Shown: positions 24,366 through 32,951 of the stretch, piece after piece | Layout of the letters: every line of letters starts with the position of its first letter | Numbering within the stretch: the stretch's first letter is position 1 | Notes under the pieces: generated by a model | Database searches by the model: none | Told to the model about the DNA's origin: nothing | What the model saw: only the letters and a program-made list of their open reading frames with translations | Origin: Demequina sp. | GTDB taxonomy: Bacteria > Actinomycetota > Actinomycetes > Actinomycetales > Demequinaceae | DNA length: 33,001 nucleotides | NCBI RefSeq assembly: GCF_016278775.1 | Contig: NZ_JADQBF010000088.1 | Location: 1-33,001, forward strand | Direction of reading: 5' to 3' | Made by a program: the position numbers and the translations under genes

Positions 24366-26561
24366 ATGAAAACTGGTATCACTGGCCGTGTTGCGAGGGC
24401 TTCGGCCTCACGACCTTGGCTCGTCATCGTGGCCTGGACTGTCGGCCTGGTTGCGGCTGTCGCTGCGGCGGGGTCGCTTGGCGACGCTCTAGTTCAGGAC
24501 GACAAGTCACTTATCCCCACTGAGTCGGCCACTGCAGACTCGATCGCACAAGAGGCACGCGGTGGCGATGCCGCCGCAACAGAGCCGCTCACCGAGACGA
24601 TCATCGTCACGTCCGACACCTACACCTTCGCCGATGCGAGCTTCCAAGAGGCCATCCGCACCGCGTCGGACGCGCTCACGGCACTTCAGGGTATCGAGCG
24701 CGTCGACGGCCCCACCCTGGAACAGCCGTTCCCCGTATCTGAGAAGGGCAACTCCGCGTTGCTCACAGCGACGCTGACTCTCGACCAACCTGATGGTTTG
24801 GGCGCGACGCTGAACGACACCGTCGGGGGCCTCGCGATCGAGGGATTCACGGTGTACACGTACGGCGAGACGAGCGGGGAGGCGACGTTCGACAAACTCG
24901 CCTCCGAGGGCTTCATCCGCGGCGAGATGATCGGCATCGGTGCCGCCATCGTGATCCTGCTGGTCGTGTTCGGCGCGTTGATGGCGGCGGGGCTGCCCAT
25001 CATGGTGGCCATCGTGTCGATTGTCGCCGCAGTGGGCGCCACCGCCGTAGTCGGCAGGGCATTCGACCTGTCGTTCTTCATTGTCAACATGATCACGATG
25101 ATGGGTCTCGCACTCGGCATCGACTACTCGCTCGTCATCGTCCAGCGCTTCCGCGAAGAACTCGCCCACGGGCGCACCGTCATGGACGCCGTGGCGCTCG
25201 CAGGAAACACAGCGACCCGTGCCGTGCTGTTCTCCGGCGGCACGGTACTCATCTCGCTCGCGGGTCTGCTCGTGGTGCCGTCCACCGTCATGGTCAGCCT
25301 CGGTTCTGGCGCCATGATCGTGGCAGTGTTCTCGGTGATCTCGGCCATGACCCTGCTGCCAGCCGTGCTCGCGCTCCTCGGCACGCGGGTCAACAAGGGG
25401 GCCTTGCCCTTCTCGCACCCTGGCTCGCGGCCGCGCTTCTGGGCTGCGCTTGCGAAGGGCGTGATGCGTCGTCCCGTGGTCGGCGCCGTCGCTGGCCTTG
25501 CCATCCTGCTAGCGCTCGCACTTCCCGCCCTTTCCATGCGGCTGACATTCGCCGGGGTCGATGCCTTGCCGGACGACCTGCCGTTCAAGCAGGCCACCGA
25601 GGTGCTCGTCGATGACTTTGGCTACGGCCAGGGGTCCACGCTGGTCGTGGTGGACAACGCCGACGCTGCCCGCAGCGAGGTGGACGCGCTTGCCGCTGCC
25701 ATCGAGGCTGAGCCCGCCTTCGCAGAGACTGAGGTGACATGGGAAGGAAGCGTCGCGCTCATCGGCACGAAGGACGTGCACGACGCTGCCGATCTGCAAG
25801 CGGAAGAGGCCGTCAAGGACCTGCGTTCGCACATCATTCCGCAGCATCTGGACGGAACGGACGCGCGTGCCTACGTCTCTGGAGGCCAAGCCAGCACGAT
25901 CGACTTCACCAAGCTCATTCTGGACGCCGCCCCATGGGTCGCCCTCATCGTGCTCGGCGCTTCGATGGTGTTGCTGTTGGTCACGTTCCGGTCGGTGACG
26001 ATCGCTGCCACCGCGATCGTGCTCAATGTGTTGTCCACCGGCGCCGCCTTTGGAGTACTGGTGGCGGTGTTCCAGTTTGGGTGGGCGGCTGACCTGCTGG
26101 GGATGCCCACAATCGATGGCATCGCGCCGTGGATCCCCTTGTTCCTGTTCGCGGTCTTGTTCGGGCTGTCGATGGACTACCACGTGTTCCTGCTGAGCCG
26201 CATCAAGGAGCGCCACGCGGCCACTGGCGACACTCGGGACGCCATCGCGTTCGGCCTGTCTCGCACCGGTTCCCTGATCACGGGAGCGGCGCTCATCATG
26301 GTCGCGGTGTTCGCAGGCTTCGCGCTCGGCGATCTGGCGGAGTTCAACCAGATGGGCCTGGGCCTGGCCGTGGCAGTCATCCTCGACGCCACGGTGGTGC
26401 GGACGCTGTTGGTGCCGTCCGTCATGGCGCTGCTCGGCGAGGCCAACTGGTACCTGCCGAAGTGGCTCGAGTGGCTTCCCCACCTCCAGGTCGAGGGCGA
26501 CGCGACCCAATACCTCGAGCCGCAGCTCCAAGCCGCCAGGGTGCCGGCGCGGGTGAGCTAG
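24366..26561 (+). CDS. MMPL/RND family membrane transporter
   Basis: The 731-residue protein has the duplicated MMPL layout: one helix (17-36), a large outer loop (about 40-185), a helix bundle, a second helix (373-390), a second outer loop (about 395-520) and a second bundle. Each half has the Asp-Tyr proton relay: GIDYSLVIVQRFREE (D253-Y254) and GLSMDYHVFLLSRIKE (D604-Y605). This proton-driven family exports lipids, drugs or peptides; the substrate is unknown here. The divergent two-component system 241 nt upstream suggests stress-induced expression, as for many LuxR-controlled efflux pumps. AAGGAG precedes the ATG. A strong hairpin follows the stop. Confidence 0.93.
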   Translation: MKTGITGRVARASASRPWLVIVAWTVGLVAAVAAAGSLGDALVQDDKSLIPTESATADSIAQEARGGDAAATEPLTETIIVTSDTYTFADASFQEAIRTASDALTALQGIERVDGPTLEQPFPVSEKGNSALLTATLTLDQPDGLGATLNDTVGGLAIEGFTVYTYGETSGEATFDKLASEGFIRGEMIGIGAAIVILLVVFGALMAAGLPIMVAIVSIVAAVGATAVVGRAFDLSFFIVNMITMMGLALGIDYSLVIVQRFREELAHGRTVMDAVALAGNTATRAVLFSGGTVLISLAGLLVVPSTVMVSLGSGAMIVAVFSVISAMTLLPAVLALLGTRVNKGALPFSHPGSRPRFWAALAKGVMRRPVVGAVAGLAILLALALPALSMRLTFAGVDALPDDLPFKQATEVLVDDFGYGQGSTLVVVDNADAARSEVDALAAAIEAEPAFAETEVTWEGSVALIGTKDVHDAADLQAEEAVKDLRSHIIPQHLDGTDARAYVSGGQASTIDFTKLILDAAPWVALIVLGASMVLLLVTFRSVTIAATAIVLNVLSTGAAFGVLVAVFQFGWAADLLGMPTIDGIAPWIPLFLFAVLFGLSMDYHVFLLSRIKERHAATGDTRDAIAFGLSRTGSLITGAALIMVAVFAGFALGDLAEFNQMGLGLAVAVILDATVVRTLLVPSVMALLGEANWYLPKWLEWLPHLQVEGDATQYLEPQLQAARVPARVS

Positions 26562-26570
26562 CAGTTCACG

Positions 26571-26607
26571 CGAATGGGGCGGTGCCTGTCAGGCTCCGCC
26601 CCATTCG
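26571..26607. terminator. Bidirectional terminator hairpin between MMPL and ldh
   Basis: CGAATGGGGCGG (26571-26582) pairs perfectly with CCGCCCCATTCG (26596-26607). The intervening bases form a second stem, GCCTG with CAGGC, after a single T-T mismatch, leaving one base between the arms. It sits between two converging stops. There is no U-run on either strand, as is common in high-GC actinobacteria. Confidence 0.85.
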
Positions 26608-26616
26608 GGCGTCCAT

Positions 26617-27579
26617 TCACCGCTCGCGGACGGCGCCGAATCGTTCCGCAACCTCGCGAATCGATCGCGCGGAAGCCTCGAGCCCCGCGCGTTCCGCCTC
26701 GTTCATGCGGACATCCACGCGATGCTTCACTCCGGTGCGCCCCACCACGGCTGGCAGCGACATGCAGACTTCGCCCACACCCGGGTAGTCGACGAGCGTC
26801 GAGATGGGGAGTACGCGGTTCTGGTCGCCAAGCACCGCCTCCACGATGCGCGCCCCTGCGATTCCAATCGCGTAGTTGGTGGCGCCCTTGCCTTCGATGA
26901 TTTGGTAGGCGGACCGGGTCACGTCGCGGTGGATGCGATCGCACGCTTCTGGCGTCATGATGACCCGACCGTCGTCATCGTGCCACTCCACGAGCGGCAC
27001 CCCGCCAATGCTTGCGGACGACCACAGCGCCACTTCAGAGTCGCCGTGCTCACCCGCGATGTAGGCGTGCACGTTTCCTACGGCCACGCCGCACTCGCGC
27101 GCAATCTGGTGGCGCAGGCGTGAGGAGTCGAGCACGGTGCCCGAGCCAAACATCTGCGCGGGGCTCATCCCGGAGGCCTTGAGCGCCGCGTAGGTCACCA
27201 CATCGACCGGGTTGGTCACGAGGATGTAGATGGCGTGTGGTGACACCTCGATGAGCGGAGGAATGATCTTGTCCATGAGGCCGATCGTCGCCTCGGCCAA
27301 CTCCAGCCGAGACTGGCCCGGCTGTTGCTTTGCGCCCGCCGTGATGACCACCACGTCGGAATCGGCGCACACCGCCACGTCGTCTGAGCCGATCACATGG
27401 GCTTCTGGCATGAACTGAATGCCTTGGGACAGGTCGAGCGCCTCGGCCTCGACCTTCGCCTTGTTGATGTCGTAGAGCGCGACCGTTCGCGCAAAGCCCC
27501 GCATGAGTCCTGCGTAGGCGAGGGTGGAACCCACTGCGCCTGCGCCAATGATCGAGACCTTGGACGTCTTGCTTTCCAC
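26617..27579 (-). CDS. ldh: L-lactate dehydrogenase
   Basis: LDH reduces pyruvate to L-lactate with NADH, regenerating NAD when oxygen is limiting. The 320-residue product has the NAD loop IGAGAVGSTLAYA (11-23), the mobile substrate loop AGAKQQPGQSRLEL (81-94) with Gln rather than the Arg of malate dehydrogenases, the catalytic pair D151 and H178 (AGEHGDSE) and R154 for carboxylate binding. The frame is open to 27720, but the GTG at 27579 has AAAGGA about 6-7 nt upstream and gives the usual N-terminus. It is monocistronic and converges on the MMPL gene. Confidence 0.95.
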   Translation of the reverse strand: MESKTSKVSIIGAGAVGSTLAYAGLMRGFARTVALYDINKAKVEAEALDLSQGIQFMPEAHVIGSDDVAVCADSDVVVITAGAKQQPGQSRLELAEATIGLMDKIIPPLIEVSPHAIYILVTNPVDVVTYAALKASGMSPAQMFGSGTVLDSSRLRHQIARECGVAVGNVHAYIAGEHGDSEVALWSSASIGGVPLVEWHDDDGRVIMTPEACDRIHRDVTRSAYQIIEGKGATNYAIGIAGARIVEAVLGDQNRVLPISTLVDYPGVGEVCMSLPAVVGRTGVKHRVDVRMNEAERAGLEASARSIREVAERFGAVRER

Positions 27580-27661
27580 CGGGGATCCTTTCGTGGGGAG
27601 TGCCTTCCAGACTACTGGCGGGCTGGTCGGCGGAGTCTCGGTGGCCGCCGCCACCTGGGCG

Positions 27662-30025
27662 CTACAGCTTGGTGAGCGCGTTGAACCGCAACGCGAGGCG
27701 CTTGACGCCCGCGGCCCCAAAGTCGACCTTCACCACGGCGTGACGGCCCGCGCCTTCCGTCCCCACCACCTTGCCCATGCCGAAGCTGTCGTGAGTGACG
27801 CGGTCGCCTGCCTCGAAGCCCACGTCGCCGTCCGGCGTGCCAGGCGGGCTGGGGGGCACACGCTTGCTTCGGACGGCGCCCGCCTTGGCATACGTGTTGC
27901 CGTCTTCGCGATCCTGGCTGCCGCCGTACGCCCCACCCCCGTACGTGCTAGACCAGCCGCCGCCCCCGCGCCGCTCCGTGCGGGCTCGCAGCGAGGACAT
28001 TGACGTCTCCGACTTCTTCCACTCGACCAGGTCCGCCGGAATCTCCTCCGCGAAGCGGGAGATCGGAAGGTACTGCGGGGCGCCCCAAGCGGACCGCACC
28101 TCAGCACGGGTGAGGTAGAGACGCTCGCGCGCCCGGGTGAGGCCCACGTACGCGAGCCTGCGCTCCTCCTCGAGATCCTTCACGTCGCCGGACTCGATCG
28201 ACCGCATGTGTGGGAAGGTGCCGTCTTCCAGCCCGACCACAAAGACCACGGGGAACTCGAGACCCTTTGCCGTGTGAAGCGTCATGAGCGTCACGACTCC
28301 GCCCGCGCCGTCGGCGTCGGGAATCTGGTCGGCGTCGGCGACGAGCGCGACCTTCTCCAGGAAGTCGGCAAGCGTGCCGTCTGGGTTTTCTTCTGTGAAC
28401 TCCCGCCCGACAGCGACCAGTTCCATGATGTTCTCGATGCGGCTCGCGTCTTGAGGATCGTCGCTCGCGCGCATCTGGCGCAGCATCCCGGACCGATCAG
28501 CGATCGCGTCGAGCACTCCCGCCGGGCCGTTGTCCGCCGCGAGCGAGCGCAAGTCGTCCATGAGCGCGACAAACTCGGCCACTGGCCTGGCGGACCGGGC
28601 CGCGAGGTCCAGCTCTTCCGCACGGCGCAACGCCGCCCCAAAACTCACGCCCGGGCTCCCCGACCGCTCCGCGTCCGTCGTAAGCCTGCGCCGCAACTGC
28701 TCGATCGCATCGACCGTGGTGTCGCCGATGCCACGCTTGGGGGTATTGATGACGCGTCGGGTAGCCACGTCGTCGTCCTCGTTCACCACGGCCGCCAGAT
28801 ACGCGAGCATGTCCTTGATCTCGCGGCGCTCATAGAAGCGGGTCCCGCCCACCACCTTGTAGGGGATTTCCGCCCGGATGAAGCGCTCCTCGATGGCGCG
28901 CGACTGAGCGTTGGCGCGGTACATGATCGCGATGTCGGCTGGGGCAACGGCGTCGGCTGTGGTAAGCCGCTTGATCTCGTCGGCAATGAACAGGGCCTCG
29001 TCTTGCTCGGTGTCGCCCGCGTAGCCGACGATGCGTTCGCCAGCGCCGGCGTCCGTCCACAGGTTCTTGGGCGGCCGCCCGGCGTTGTTCGCGATCACCG
29101 CGTTGGCGGCACTCAGGATGTTCTGGGTGGAGCGGTAGTTGCGCTCCAGCCGGATCACCTGGGCGTCGGGGTAGTCCTTCTCGAACTCCAAGATGTTGCG
29201 GATGGTCGCGCCCCTGAACGCGTAGATCGACTGGTCAGCGTCGCCCACCACCGTCAGGTTTCCGCTATCTCCCACCAACTCACGGACCAAGACGTACTGA
29301 GCATGGTTGGTGTCTTGGTACTCGTCGACGAGCACGTGTCTGAACTGGGCGCGGTACCGAGCGGCCACCTCAGGGTGGTTCTGTATCAGGCGAACCGTCT
29401 TCACGATGATGTCGTCAAAGTCGACAGCGTTCGCGGCCTCGAGCCGGCGTTGGTATGCGCCGTAAGCCTTGCCTGCAGCGTGGTCGATCGAGTAGCGGGA
29501 GGCCGCCTCGCTCGCCGCCGCCGCCATCTCAGGGTCGATCAGTTCGTCCTTGAAGGTCCCGATGCGGCCCAGCAGCGCCTTGGGCGTGAACTTCTTGGGA
29601 TCAAGATCGAGTTCCTTCATCACGAGCTTCATCACCGCGACGGAGTCGGCAGTGTCGTAGATCGAGAAGGTCGACTTGAGGCCGGCGAGTTCGTAGTCGC
29701 GGCGCAGCATCCGCACGCACGCCGAGTGGAAGGTCGACACCCACATCTGACGCGCCTGCGGGCCCACGAGCGCCTGGACGCGTTCGCGCATCTCTCCAGC
29801 GGCCTTGTTGGTAAACGTGATGGCTAGCACCTCGTGAGGGCGCGCACGCCCTGACTCCAACAAGTGGGCGATGCGGTGGGTCAGTACGCGCGTCTTTCCG
29901 GAACCGGCCCCCGCGAAAATCAGCAAAGCCTGTCCGTCGTACACGACGGCCTGGGCCTGTTCAGGGTTGAGGCCCTCGATCAGCGGGGAGGAACCGGCGG
30001 ACGCGATGTCGAAGAGTGCATCCAT
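27662..30025 (-). CDS. pcrA: ATP-dependent DNA helicase PcrA/UvrD1
   Basis: This superfamily 1 helicase moves 3' to 5' on DNA and acts in nucleotide excision repair and plasmid or fork maintenance. The 787 residues include Walker A AGAGSGKT (38-45), FTNKAAGEM (motif Ia), Walker B VDEYQDTN, motif III GDADQSIYAFRGA, motif V TLHTAKGLEFP and motif VI LTRARERLYL. The C-terminus ends in a Tudor-like Ku/RNAP-binding module (GDRVTHDSFGMGKVV), as in mycobacterial UvrD1. TAGACT lies 9 nt before the ATG and no Shine-Dalgarno sequence is present, suggesting a nearly leaderless mRNA. Confidence 0.97.
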   Translation of the reverse strand: MDALFDIASAGSSPLIEGLNPEQAQAVVYDGQALLIFAGAGSGKTRVLTHRIAHLLESGRARPHEVLAITFTNKAAGEMRERVQALVGPQARQMWVSTFHSACVRMLRRDYELAGLKSTFSIYDTADSVAVMKLVMKELDLDPKKFTPKALLGRIGTFKDELIDPEMAAAASEAASRYSIDHAAGKAYGAYQRRLEAANAVDFDDIIVKTVRLIQNHPEVAARYRAQFRHVLVDEYQDTNHAQYVLVRELVGDSGNLTVVGDADQSIYAFRGATIRNILEFEKDYPDAQVIRLERNYRSTQNILSAANAVIANNAGRPPKNLWTDAGAGERIVGYAGDTEQDEALFIADEIKRLTTADAVAPADIAIMYRANAQSRAIEERFIRAEIPYKVVGGTRFYERREIKDMLAYLAAVVNEDDDVATRRVINTPKRGIGDTTVDAIEQLRRRLTTDAERSGSPGVSFGAALRRAEELDLAARSARPVAEFVALMDDLRSLAADNGPAGVLDAIADRSGMLRQMRASDDPQDASRIENIMELVAVGREFTEENPDGTLADFLEKVALVADADQIPDADGAGGVVTLMTLHTAKGLEFPVVFVVGLEDGTFPHMRSIESGDVKDLEEERRLAYVGLTRARERLYLTRAEVRSAWGAPQYLPISRFAEEIPADLVEWKKSETSMSSLRARTERRGGGGWSSTYGGGAYGGSQDREDGNTYAKAGAVRSKRVPPSPPGTPDGDVGFEAGDRVTHDSFGMGKVVGTEGAGRHAVVKVDFGAAGVKRLALRFNALTKL

Positions 30026-30034
30026 GGCGGCACC

Positions 30035-30040
30035 AGTCTA
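30035..30040 (-). promoter_or_regulatory. Probable -10 box of pcrA
   Basis: TAGACT on the minus strand fits TANNNT and lies 9 nt before the ATG at 30025, giving a 5' leader of only a few bases. No ribosome binding site is visible between it and the start. Confidence 0.4.
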
Positions 30041-30065
30041 GGCGCCCCAGCCGACGCGGGGTCGC

Positions 30066-30080
30066 GCACCGCGAAGGTGC
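30066..30080 (-). terminator. Short hairpin at the end of the diguanylate cyclase gene
   Basis: GCACC (30066-30070) and GGTGC (30076-30080) form a 5-bp stem with a 5-nt loop at the stop codon. It is small and lacks a U-run, so it is only a weak terminator candidate upstream of pcrA. Confidence 0.25.
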
Positions 30081-31288
30081 TACGGGTGGCGCGCAAGTCC
30101 GGAAGCGGGCGTCACTGGCTCGTCTGGAGACGGTCGCCCGAGTGCGTGCGTCGGCTCGCTCACGCCCACCGCGACCACCCTGTTTCTTCCCTCTTCCTTG
30201 GCGCGATACAGGGCGTGGTCGGCAGCGGCGATGCACTCGTCTGGTGTCTGCCCCATGGCTCCCATCGACGCTCCGATGGACACGGTCACGCGGTGGACGT
30301 GGCCCTTGCATCGCTTCTCGATGAGGTTGATCGCTTGACGAAGGCGGTCGAGCACCGGCAACAGGTCGGCGTGGCGCACCCCTGGCATGAGCACCAGGAA
30401 CTCGTCACCGCCCCATCGGCTCACCATGTCGGCCTCGCGGAAGTGGCTGCGGAGAGTCAGGGCTACCGCCTGGATGACCGTGTCTCCACAGTCATGGCCG
30501 TACTCGTCGTTGATCGTCTTGAAGTAGTCCAGGTCAATCAGCGCAATCGCATAGTTGCCGCGACCGCGTGCCGCCCACTGGCTCAGTTGAGCGATGATCG
30601 GGCGGCGGTTGAACACGCCCGTCAACTCATCGGTAGTGGCGCGAAGCTCGCCGTAGCGGGCGGATCCCTCAAGGATGCGCCGCGTCGCCGACATCTTGAC
30701 CTGAACCAGAGCGACAATCGCCAGGACGGCAATGCCGGCCGAGATGCGATTGCCGCTGGCGAATGCGTCCGCCAACTCGCCGTCTAGCGGGTGCTCACCG
30801 GTGCCCGCTGGAAACGCGATCTCGCACACCAGGTAGATACCAATCGTGAACGAGGAGAGCGCCACTCGCAGCGCGGGAAACTCGCGGCGGATCATCAGGA
30901 ACGGGGCAACGGCGATGGGGAAGAGGATCGACTCGACGCTCGCGGAGGCCGAGACCTGCATCACCACCCACAGCATGTGCAAGGTTGCGACAACGAGCGC
31001 CATCACTGCGCCGCGGGTCTCGTAACCCTCAAGAATGAGAAGAAAGGCGACGGCCACCAGCACGGCATCAACCACCGACACCAACACGATGCCGCGGTAG
31101 TGCGCCGCGTCGAGACTCGAGAACAGGGCGACGTGTGAGAGCGCCCCGATGAAGAACACCAGCAAGAACATCCTGACGGTTCGCTGGCCGGTCTGGTCTT
31201 GACGGTCCCGCAGCGTCTGGACCTGGTCGGGAGTCAGCGGCGCGGCTTCAGAGCCACTGACGTGGCGCCTCTTCCTCCAGCGCTTCAT
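30080..31288 (-). CDS. Membrane diguanylate cyclase (GGDEF)
   Basis: The 402-residue protein has a basic, polar N-terminus (1-37), about six membrane helices (38-198) and a GGDEF domain (about 212-380). The catalytic motif is intact as RWGGDEF (GGDEF at 293-297). R284-x-x-D287 lies exactly five residues before it, the position of the inhibitory c-di-GMP site. It therefore should make c-di-GMP from two GTP with product feedback. No EAL domain is present. The helices resemble a MASE-type sensor but I do not recognise a named family. AGGAGG is 7 nt before the ATG. The gene stands alone. Confidence 0.93.
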   Translation of the reverse strand: MKRWRKRRHVSGSEAAPLTPDQVQTLRDRQDQTGQRTVRMFLLVFFIGALSHVALFSSLDAAHYRGIVLVSVVDAVLVAVAFLLILEGYETRGAVMALVVATLHMLWVVMQVSASASVESILFPIAVAPFLMIRREFPALRVALSSFTIGIYLVCEIAFPAGTGEHPLDGELADAFASGNRISAGIAVLAIVALVQVKMSATRRILEGSARYGELRATTDELTGVFNRRPIIAQLSQWAARGRGNYAIALIDLDYFKTINDEYGHDCGDTVIQAVALTLRSHFREADMVSRWGGDEFLVLMPGVRHADLLPVLDRLRQAINLIEKRCKGHVHRVTVSIGASMGAMGQTPDECIAAADHALYRAKEEGRNRVVAVGVSEPTHALGRPSPDEPVTPASGLARHP

Positions 31289-31365
31289 CCTTGTGCCTCC
31301 TGGAACCTACCGGGGCGACAGCACCTTGATGCTCCCCACGAGGCTAATCGGCGGCGAGGCGCCGG

Positions 31366-31394
31366 ATACTAGGGATTACCGTCCCCAGGTCGAG
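31366..31394 (-). promoter_or_regulatory. Possible promoter of the diguanylate cyclase gene
   Basis: On the minus strand, -35-like CTCGAC (31389-31394) and -10 TAGTAT (31366-31371) are separated by 17 nt. The leader to the ATG at 31288 would be about 70 nt. The -35 is poor. Confidence 0.35.
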
Positions 31395-31442
31395 GGGCAA
31401 TGGGCGCAGCGCTCTCGTCAAGCCCCTTTTTCCTGCTCATCC

Positions 31443-31458
31443 AGTGAATCAGGTCACA
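31443..31458. promoter_or_regulatory. CRP/GlxR-like binding site
   Basis: AGTGAATCAGGTCACA matches the CRP-family consensus TGTGA-N6-TCACA at nine of the ten specified bases. It is centred about 90 nt upstream of the proposed start of the diguanylate cyclase transcript and within the gap after the second response regulator. A cAMP-responsive regulator may act here. Confidence 0.45.
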
Positions 31459-31461
31459 TGG

Positions 31462-31499
31462 CGAGCCGCTGTGGGATTTGTCACACTACGAGCGGCTCG
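31462..31499 (-). terminator. Hairpin directly after the second response regulator gene
   Basis: CGAGCCGCT (31462-31470) and AGCGGCTCG (31491-31499) form a perfect 9-bp stem around a 20-nt loop. It starts 4 nt after the regulator stop codon on the minus strand. There is no U-run. It probably ends the two-component transcript. Confidence 0.5.
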
Positions 31500-31503
31500 G
31501 CGC

Positions 31504-32154
31504 CTAGACGATGCGCCTTTGAGCGGCCCACCGCGCCAATTCGTGACGGTTCGACAATTGCAACTTGTGGAGCACCTTGCCCACGTGTGTCTCGACGGTC
31601 TTGATGGAGATGAAGAGCTTCTCCGCGACCTCGCGGTATGTGTACCCGCGCGCAATGAGCCGCATCACCTCTTGCTCGCGTTCCGTCAGCTTGTCCAGAT
31701 CCTCGTCTGCCTGGGCCACTTCCCCGCCTGCCGCGTTGAAGGCGTCCAGCACAAACCCCGCCAGCCGAGGCGAGAACACCGCATCTCCCGAATGCACCCG
31801 CCTCACCGCATCGGAGAGTTCTGGCCCTGAGATGGACTTCGTAACGTAGCCGCGAGCGCCTGCCCGCACCACGGCCACCACGTCGTCGGCGGCATCGGAA
31901 ACGGAGAGCGCGAGCACCTTGGGGGCATCGGCGGTGCCCAAGACTTCGGCCAGCACATCCAACGCTCCGCCGCCGGTTCCGCCGGGAAGGTGGACATCAA
32001 GGATGACGACTTCCGGGTGATGCGTGCGCACCGCCTCGATCGCCGACTCGACGTCGCGTCCCTCCCCCACCACCTCGATATCGGAGTCAAGGGATTCCCG
32101 CACTCCCACCCGAATCACATCATGGTCATCGACGATCACCACTCGAACACTCAT
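31504..32154 (-). CDS. LuxR/NarL-family response regulator
   Basis: The 216-residue regulator has a receiver domain with D9-D10, phosphorylation site D53 (VVILDVHLPGGTGGG) and conserved S84/K106 positions, then a LuxR helix-turn-helix (LTEREQEVMRLIARGYTYREVAEKL, ISIKTVETHVGKVLHKL). It overlaps the kinase stop by 4 nt. Its closest relatives by pattern are the regulators paired with PspC-domain kinases in actinobacteria; this is from memory of the family. If the kinase is broken, it may respond to another kinase or be unphosphorylated. Confidence 0.94.
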   Translation of the reverse strand: MSVRVVIVDDHDVIRVGVRESLDSDIEVVGEGRDVESAIEAVRTHHPEVVILDVHLPGGTGGGALDVLAEVLGTADAPKVLALSVSDAADDVVAVVRAGARGYVTKSISGPELSDAVRRVHSGDAVFSPRLAGFVLDAFNAAGGEVAQADEDLDKLTEREQEVMRLIARGYTYREVAEKLFISIKTVETHVGKVLHKLQLSNRHELARWAAQRRIV

Positions 32155-32894
32155 CGCTGTTCCTTTCTTGGCATGGTGATGGACACTTCGGTGCGCTCTC
32201 CTGGCGCCGACGTCACGACTGCGCCCCCGCCATTGCGTTCCATCCGGCCGATGATCGAGTGGCGAATGCCTGCCCGGTCTGGATCCACTGCGGCGGGGTC
32301 AAAGCCTGGGCCCGAGTCCCGCACGAACACCTGGTACACAGAGGCAGTGAGCTCCGCGTACACGCTAATCGGTTCGCTTCCGTGGCGCGCCGCGTTGTTT
32401 GCCGCTTCCCGTGCGGCGCGCACCACGGCCCGGAGCGCGTCCGTCGTCGGCGCGTCCCCCACGTGAACCGTGTCGATGGCGACGCCGTGGGCGTCCTCCA
32501 CTTCTGACATGGCCGTGGTGAGCGCGGTCGCGACGGAGTCTGCCTCGGAGCGACGATCCTGATAGAGGTACGTTCGCAGGTCGCGTTCCTGGGCACGGGC
32601 CAGGCGGGCGACCGTCTCCGGCTCGTGAGACTTCGCGCGGATGAGCGTGAGGGTCTGAAGCACGGAGTCGTGCAGATGCGCGGCGATCTCGGCGCGCTCA
32701 AATTCCCGCACGCGCTGCTCACGCTCCACGGAAACCTGACGAATGAGCCGCATCCACCACGGCGCCAACACCAGGGCGGCGGCGCCGACGGCGGCGACGG
32801 GCACCAGGATGGCACGCAACAGAGGCCGGCCGCCAAAGTCCCACTGCGCGAACCACCCGACTGCGGCGATAGACAGCGCTACGCCGACGACCAC
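32151..32894 (-). CDS. Histidine kinase, C-terminal part downstream of an in-frame stop
   Basis: From the first usable start (GTG at 32894) the product has 247 residues: two membrane helices (about 3-16 and 26-48), a dimerisation helix with phosphorylated H75 (AEIAAHLHDSVLQTL), N-box-like VRAAREAANNAARHG and the ATP lid DSGPGFDP. It lacks the PspC-type N-terminus usually seen in this kinase class. The same frame continues upstream with coding character, is broken by TAA at 32952-32954, and then is open to the window edge. No ribosome binding site precedes the GTG. So this is either a damaged kinase gene, a sequencing error, or a shortened kinase. Confidence 0.75.
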   Translation of the reverse strand: MVVGVALSIAAVGWFAQWDFGGRPLLRAILVPVAAVGAAALVLAPWWMRLIRQVSVEREQRVREFERAEIAAHLHDSVLQTLTLIRAKSHEPETVARLARAQERDLRTYLYQDRRSEADSVATALTTAMSEVEDAHGVAIDTVHVGDAPTTDALRAVVRAAREAANNAARHGSEPISVYAELTASVYQVFVRDSGPGFDPAAVDPDRAGIRHSIIGRMERNGGGAVVTSAPGERTEVSITMPRKEQR

Positions 32895-32951
32895 GCGCGC
32901 CCACGCGTCGCGCGAGAACAGGCTGACGACGTCGGGGCGGCGCGGGTCCGA

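Noticed and set aside
28208-29827. 539-codon plus-strand open frame opposite pcrA
   Set aside because: It lies entirely antisense to conserved helicase motifs and shows no recognisable family features.
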